From an uncultured Collinsella sp. (lineage in GTDB: Bacteria; Actinomycetota; Coriobacteriia; Coriobacteriales; Coriobacteriaceae), in contig CABRDB010000002.1 of the NCBI GenBank assembly GCA_902469555.1, positions 1 to 9,287 of the forward strand: a stretch of DNA of 9,287 bases. Direction: 5' to 3'. The notes below the pieces were generated by a model. That model was not told the DNA's origin. It made no database searches and was given only the letters and a program-made list of their open reading frames with translations. A program made the translations under genes and the position numbers. Below, piece by piece: positions 6,108 through 9,287 of the stretch (within the stretch, counting starts at the first letter, position 1; every line of letters starts with the position of its first letter).

Positions 6108-6845
6108 ATGGGCTTCTTTGACAAGATGTTCGAGAAGAAAGAGTGCGCGATTTGCGGTACCGAGCTGGGACTTCTAGGTAAGACAAAAATCAATGAAGGC
6201 TACCTGTGCAAAGAGTGCGCCGGCAAGCTCTCCCCCTACTTTCACGGCTATCGCTCCAGCACCGCGGACGATATCCGTGAGCAACTCGCCTACCGCGAGG
6301 CCAACGCCGAACGCCTGTCTTCGTTCAACCCCACGCGCACGCTTTCTGCCGGGCGCACCAATATTATGCTCGATGAGGACGCGGGCCTGCTGATCATCAC
6401 TTCGCAGAGCCGCTGGCGCGACGCCAATCCCGACATCATCGAGTTCTCGCAGGTACTCGGCTGCGATATGGATATCGACGAGCAACGCACCGAGATCTAT
6501 CGCGAGACCAAGGACGGCGAGCGCGAGAGCTACAACCCGCCGCGCTACGACCTGGATTACGACTTTAATCTGACCATCCACGTCAACACGCCGTACTTTA
6601 CCGAGATCAACCTGCGCGTGAACGACTCCACCATCGATCAGCGCGGCTCCATCGAATATCGCGAGGCCAAGCGCCAGGCAACCGAAGTCCGCGATGCGCT
6701 GGTGCAGCTGCGCCAGGAGACGCGCGACAGCGTCGTGGCCGCCAAAGCCCCCAAGACCGCGGTGACCTGCCCCTTCTGCGGAGCCACCACCATTCCCGAT
6801 GCCAGCGGGCGCTGCGAATACTGCGGCGGCGCCATCGGCGCATAG
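6108..6845 (+). CDS. DUF4428-type double zinc-ribbon protein
   Basis: This 245-residue protein is predicted to be soluble. It has an N-terminal treble-clef or zinc-ribbon unit of DUF4428 type (C13-x2-C16, C34-x2-C37, with the typical KINEGYLCKEC). A middle region of about 170 residues follows, rich in charged residues and beta-like segments (TNIMLDEDAGLLIITSQS, NLTIHVNTPYFTEINLRV). A C-terminal zinc ribbon has C221, C224, C236 and C239 (CPFCG, CEYCGG). It has no signal peptide and no membrane segment. The molecular function of DUF4428 proteins is not established. It is the first gene of an operon: 24 nt separate it from the YdjG-like gene, which also carries zinc ribbons. A role as a cytosolic partner of that membrane protein is inferred from position only. 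The start is supported by GGGAGG five bases upstream. Family assignment is by motif recognition, not search. Confidence 0.75.
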   Translation: MGFFDKMFEKKECAICGTELGLLGKTKINEGYLCKECAGKLSPYFHGYRSSTADDIREQLAYREANAERLSSFNPTRTLSAGRTNIMLDEDAGLLIITSQSRWRDANPDIIEFSQVLGCDMDIDEQRTEIYRETKDGERESYNPPRYDLDYDFNLTIHVNTPYFTEINLRVNDSTIDQRGSIEYREAKRQATEVRDALVQLRQETRDSVVAAKAPKTAVTCPFCGATTIPDASGRCEYCGGAIGA

Positions 6846-6869
6846 CCTCCGGCAGCGAAAGGACCGATC

Positions 6870-8191
6870 ATGGCCTTTGAGAGCATCAACTATCAATGCC
6901 CCGCGTGTGGCGGCCCCTTCACTTTGCCAGTGCCGAGCAAAAGCTCGTCTGCGACTACTGCGATTCTCGTTTTGAAGTCGAAGAAGTCGAGGCCCTCTAT
7001 CGCGAGCGCCAGGACAAGGCAGATGCCAAAGCCGATGCAGCAGCCGCAACGCCCAAGCCCGTCGCCGACGACGCGGTGCAGGAACTCGCCCAAAACGCCG
7101 GCTACATCTGCTCGTCGTGCGGCGCCGAGCTCGTGTCCGACGGCACCGTCGCCGTCACCACCTGCCCGTACTGCGGCAACTCCGCCGTGGCGCCCGGCCA
7201 GCTCTCTGGCGACTTCTCGCCCGACCTGGTGATTCCGTTTAAACTCGGACGCGACGATGTCATGACCGCACTCAAGGAGCACTACAAGGGCAAGATCCTG
7301 CTGCCCAAGAGCTTTGTCACCGGCAACCACATCGACGAGGTCCAAGGTGTCTACGTGCCGTTTTGGCTCTACGGCGCCCGCGTTGACGGCGAAGTATACT
7401 TTGACGCGACCAACGAGACCGTGACCGAGGAATCCGATCGCACCGTCACGACCACCGACCACTACGATGCTTATCGCAAGGGCAATATCTCGTTTAAGCG
7501 CGTGCCCGTCGACGGATCATCCAAGATGCCCGACGGCCACATGGACGCCATCGAGCCGTTTGACTACGACGCACTGCGTCCGTTCTCGGTCGCATATATG
7601 CCCGGCTACATCGCCAACCGTTACGACGAGGACTGCGAGACCTGCAAGGCGCGCGCCGAGCGCCGTATGGAAGAAAGCACAATCTCGGCCCTGCGCGAGA
7701 CCGTCGTCGACGAATACGACGATGCCACGGTCGAAAGCAAGCAGCTCGACTACACCTGGGAAGACAGCGACTACGCCCTGTTCCCCGTCTGGATGCTCTC
7801 CACCTCGTGGAACGGCAAGAGCTACCTGTTTGCCATGAACGGCCAGACCGGTCGCTTGGTCGGCGAGCTCCCCTGCTCCAAGCCCAAGCTCGTCATCGCC
7901 TCGGTGCTGTTCTTTATGATCGGATTTATCCTCTCCCAGATTCTCTTTATGGGGGAATACGCCTTCGATCCGGATTACCTCACCTTTGATATCGAGGGCA
8001 TCCTCATCAATATCATCGCGCCGCTGATCATCGTGATTATCGGAGACGTGTTACTGGTAGGCCAGCTCAAGACGGCCAACGAAGCAACCTGTGCCGATGA
8101 GTATTGTGGCGAGCTCGACCTGACCGAGAAGCACGACACCTTCAGCCACACCGAGACCACCGTTGTCATGAAAGACGACAAGGACGACTAA
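6870..8191 (+). CDS. YdjG-like TFIIB-zinc-ribbon membrane protein, frameshifted in codons 15-17
   Basis: The natural start is ATG 6870, with AAAGGA six bases upstream, encoding MAFESINYQCPACGGP. That frame then degenerates and stops at 7232. The conserved body lies in the -1 frame, open from an ATG at 6896 to 8191 (431 residues). Restoring one C in the run at 6914-6917 gives a protein of about 440 residues with a perfect first zinc ribbon (C10, C13, C28, C31). It also has a second ribbon (C81, C84, C99, C102), an Ala/Lys-rich linker between them, and a YdjG-like core containing SYLFAMNGQTGRLVG. Two membrane helices follow at about 340-360 and 378-398, then an acidic tail. If translated only from 6896 it would lose the first Cys pair, and no SD precedes that ATG. 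B. subtilis YdjG is encoded with YdjI and a PspA paralogue and works in membrane-stress tethering. The family call is good; functionality of this copy is uncertain. Confidence 0.8.
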
Positions 8192-8239
8192 GCAATCCAA
8201 CCAATACCACCCGGCCTTTGACGAGAAAGGAAGATCACC

Positions 8240-9287
8240 ATGGGACTCTTGAAAGCTGGATTGGGAGCTGCCGGCGGCGTCATGGCCGACCAGTGGAAGG
8301 AATTTATCTACTGCGAATCGATGCCTGCTGACGTCTTGGCCTGCAAGGGCAGCAAACGTACCGGTGGCCGCAGCTCCAACACGCGCGGCGAGGACAACGT
8401 CATCTCCAACGGCTCGGTCATCGCCGTCAACGACGGACAAGGCATGCTCGTGGTGCAAAACGGCAAGATCATCGAAGTCGCGCTGGAGCCCGGTGAGTTT
8501 GTCTTCGATACCGGCAGCGAGCCGAGCGTCTATAGCGGCAACCTGGGCGATTCCATCAAGGAGACCTTCGCCAATATCGGCAGCCGCTTTACCTTTGGCG
8601 GCGACGCGGGCAAGGACCAGCGCGTCTACTTCATCAACACCAAGGAGATCATCGGCAACAAGTACGGCACCGCCTCGCCCGTGCCCTTCCGCGTGGTCGA
8701 TAACAACATTGGCCTGGACGTCGACATCTCCGTGCGCTGCAACGGCGAGTATTCGTACCGCATCACCAACCCGCTGCTGTTCTACACCAACGTATGCGGC
8801 AACGTGACCGATAGCTACACGCGCGACAAGATCGACAGCCAGCTTAAGTCCGAGCTGCTCACCGCCCTGCAGCCCGCCTTTGCCAAGATCTCGGAGATGG
8901 GCATCCGCTACAGCGCCATCCCCGGCCACACCACCGAGCTCGCCCGCGCGCTCAACGAGGTCCTCTCTGCCGACTGGCGCGACCTGCGTGGTGTCGAGAT
9001 TGTGAGCTTTGGCGTCAACTCCATCGCCGCCTCGCAAGAAGACGAGCAGATGATCAAGGACCTGCAGAAAGCCGCGGTCATGCGCGATCCCACCATGGCA
9101 GCCGCCAACATTGCCAGCGCCCAGAGCGACGCAATGCGCGCGGCAGCCGCCAACCCCAACGGCGCGATGGCAGGCTTTATGGGCATGGGCATGGCAGGTG
9201 GCATGGGCGGCATGAACGCTAGCCAGCTGTTCGCCGCCGGTCAGGCACAGCAGCAGGCTGCCCCGCAGCCGGCTCCGACTCCCGCAC
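8240..9287 (+). CDS. SPFH-domain (YdjI-like, virion-core-type) protein, 3' end outside the window
   Basis: The frame is open from ATG 8240 (AAAGGAAG six bases upstream) to the last base, giving 349 codons with no stop. The N-terminus MGLLKAGLGAAGGVMADQWKEF is amphipathic to hydrophobic and glycine-rich. Residues 55-265 match the SPFH-like core of YdjI: GMLVVQNGKIIEVALEPGEF (68-87), RVYFINTKEIIGNKYGT (128-144), PFRVVDNNIGLDVDISVRCNG (149-169), and a long helical segment ending GVEIVSFGVNSI (251-262). A low-complexity Met/Gly/Ala/Gln tail follows (about 309-349), typical of the linker before the C-terminal zinc ribbon in this family; that ribbon would lie beyond 9287. YdjI in B. subtilis helps bring PspA to the membrane. 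The gene starts 48 nt after the YdjG-like gene, consistent with one operon. A YdjH-like or PspA gene may lie downstream but cannot be seen. Confidence 0.85.
   Translation, partial: MGLLKAGLGAAGGVMADQWKEFIYCESMPADVLACKGSKRTGGRSSNTRGEDNVISNGSVIAVNDGQGMLVVQNGKIIEVALEPGEFVFDTGSEPSVYSGNLGDSIKETFANIGSRFTFGGDAGKDQRVYFINTKEIIGNKYGTASPVPFRVVDNNIGLDVDISVRCNGEYSYRITNPLLFYTNVCGNVTDSYTRDKIDSQLKSELLTALQPAFAKISEMGIRYSAIPGHTTELARALNEVLSADWRDLRGVEIVSFGVNSIAASQEDEQMIKDLQKAAVMRDPTMAAANIASAQSDAMRAAAANPNGAMAGFMGMGMAGGMGGMNASQLFAAGQAQQQAAPQPAPTPA

Noticed and set aside
6911..6920. Programmed -1 ribosomal frameshift in the YdjG-like gene
   Set aside because: GGCCCCTTC does not fit a canonical X-XXY-YYZ slippery site, and no stimulatory SD or clear downstream structure was seen. 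A missing C is simpler.
8051..9037. 328-codon minus-strand frame opposite the SPFH gene
   Set aside because: Antisense shadow of a well-supported SPFH frame, with low-complexity Gly/Asp/Val/Ala content.

Overview
The window looks like a GC-rich actinobacterial chromosome, most likely a gut Coriobacteriia such as Collinsella. This is inferred from three things: the strong GC3 codon bias, the LuxR-type regulator carried on a roughly 12-helix membrane domain (a family expanded in Coriobacteriia), and the gene style. No rRNA, tRNA, CRISPR array or insertion sequence was found.

Layout from left to right: pyrE (orotate phosphoribosyltransferase, minus strand, 131-811) ends inside a perfect hairpin, and a second strong hairpin lies further downstream. 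A 437-nt divergent intergenic region (812-1248) separates pyrE from mgtA, a P3B-type Mg2+-transporting P-type ATPase (plus strand, 1249-4017). That region is unusually rich: a consensus -35 inside a palindrome, a leader of about 270 nt, a possible 23-codon leader peptide, and a long-range helix of about 20 bp closing a 108-nt domain and ending in a U-run. Together these look like a cation-responsive attenuator or riboswitch, but I could not match it to a known class by eye. mgtA converges on the membrane-LuxR gene (minus, 4175-5719), and the two are separated by a 67-nt near-perfect inverted repeat.

The 388-nt region 5720-6107 contains a probable promoter for the LuxR gene and two tandem REP-like palindromes. 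Their loops are nearly identical while their stems differ in a compensatory way. It is followed by a plus-strand operon of three genes: a DUF4428 double-zinc-ribbon protein (6108-6845), a YdjG-like TFIIB-zinc-ribbon membrane protein (6870-8191), and an SPFH/YdjI-like protein running off the right edge (8240-9287). In Bacillus subtilis YdjG and YdjI are encoded with a PspA paralogue and take part in tethering PspA to the membrane, so a membrane-stress or envelope role is the best inference here.

The YdjG-like gene carries an apparent single-base frameshift in a C-run, exactly inside its first zinc ribbon. Its natural start at 6870 and the body of the protein are in different frames. This is either a sequence error or a real inactivating or phase-variable change.
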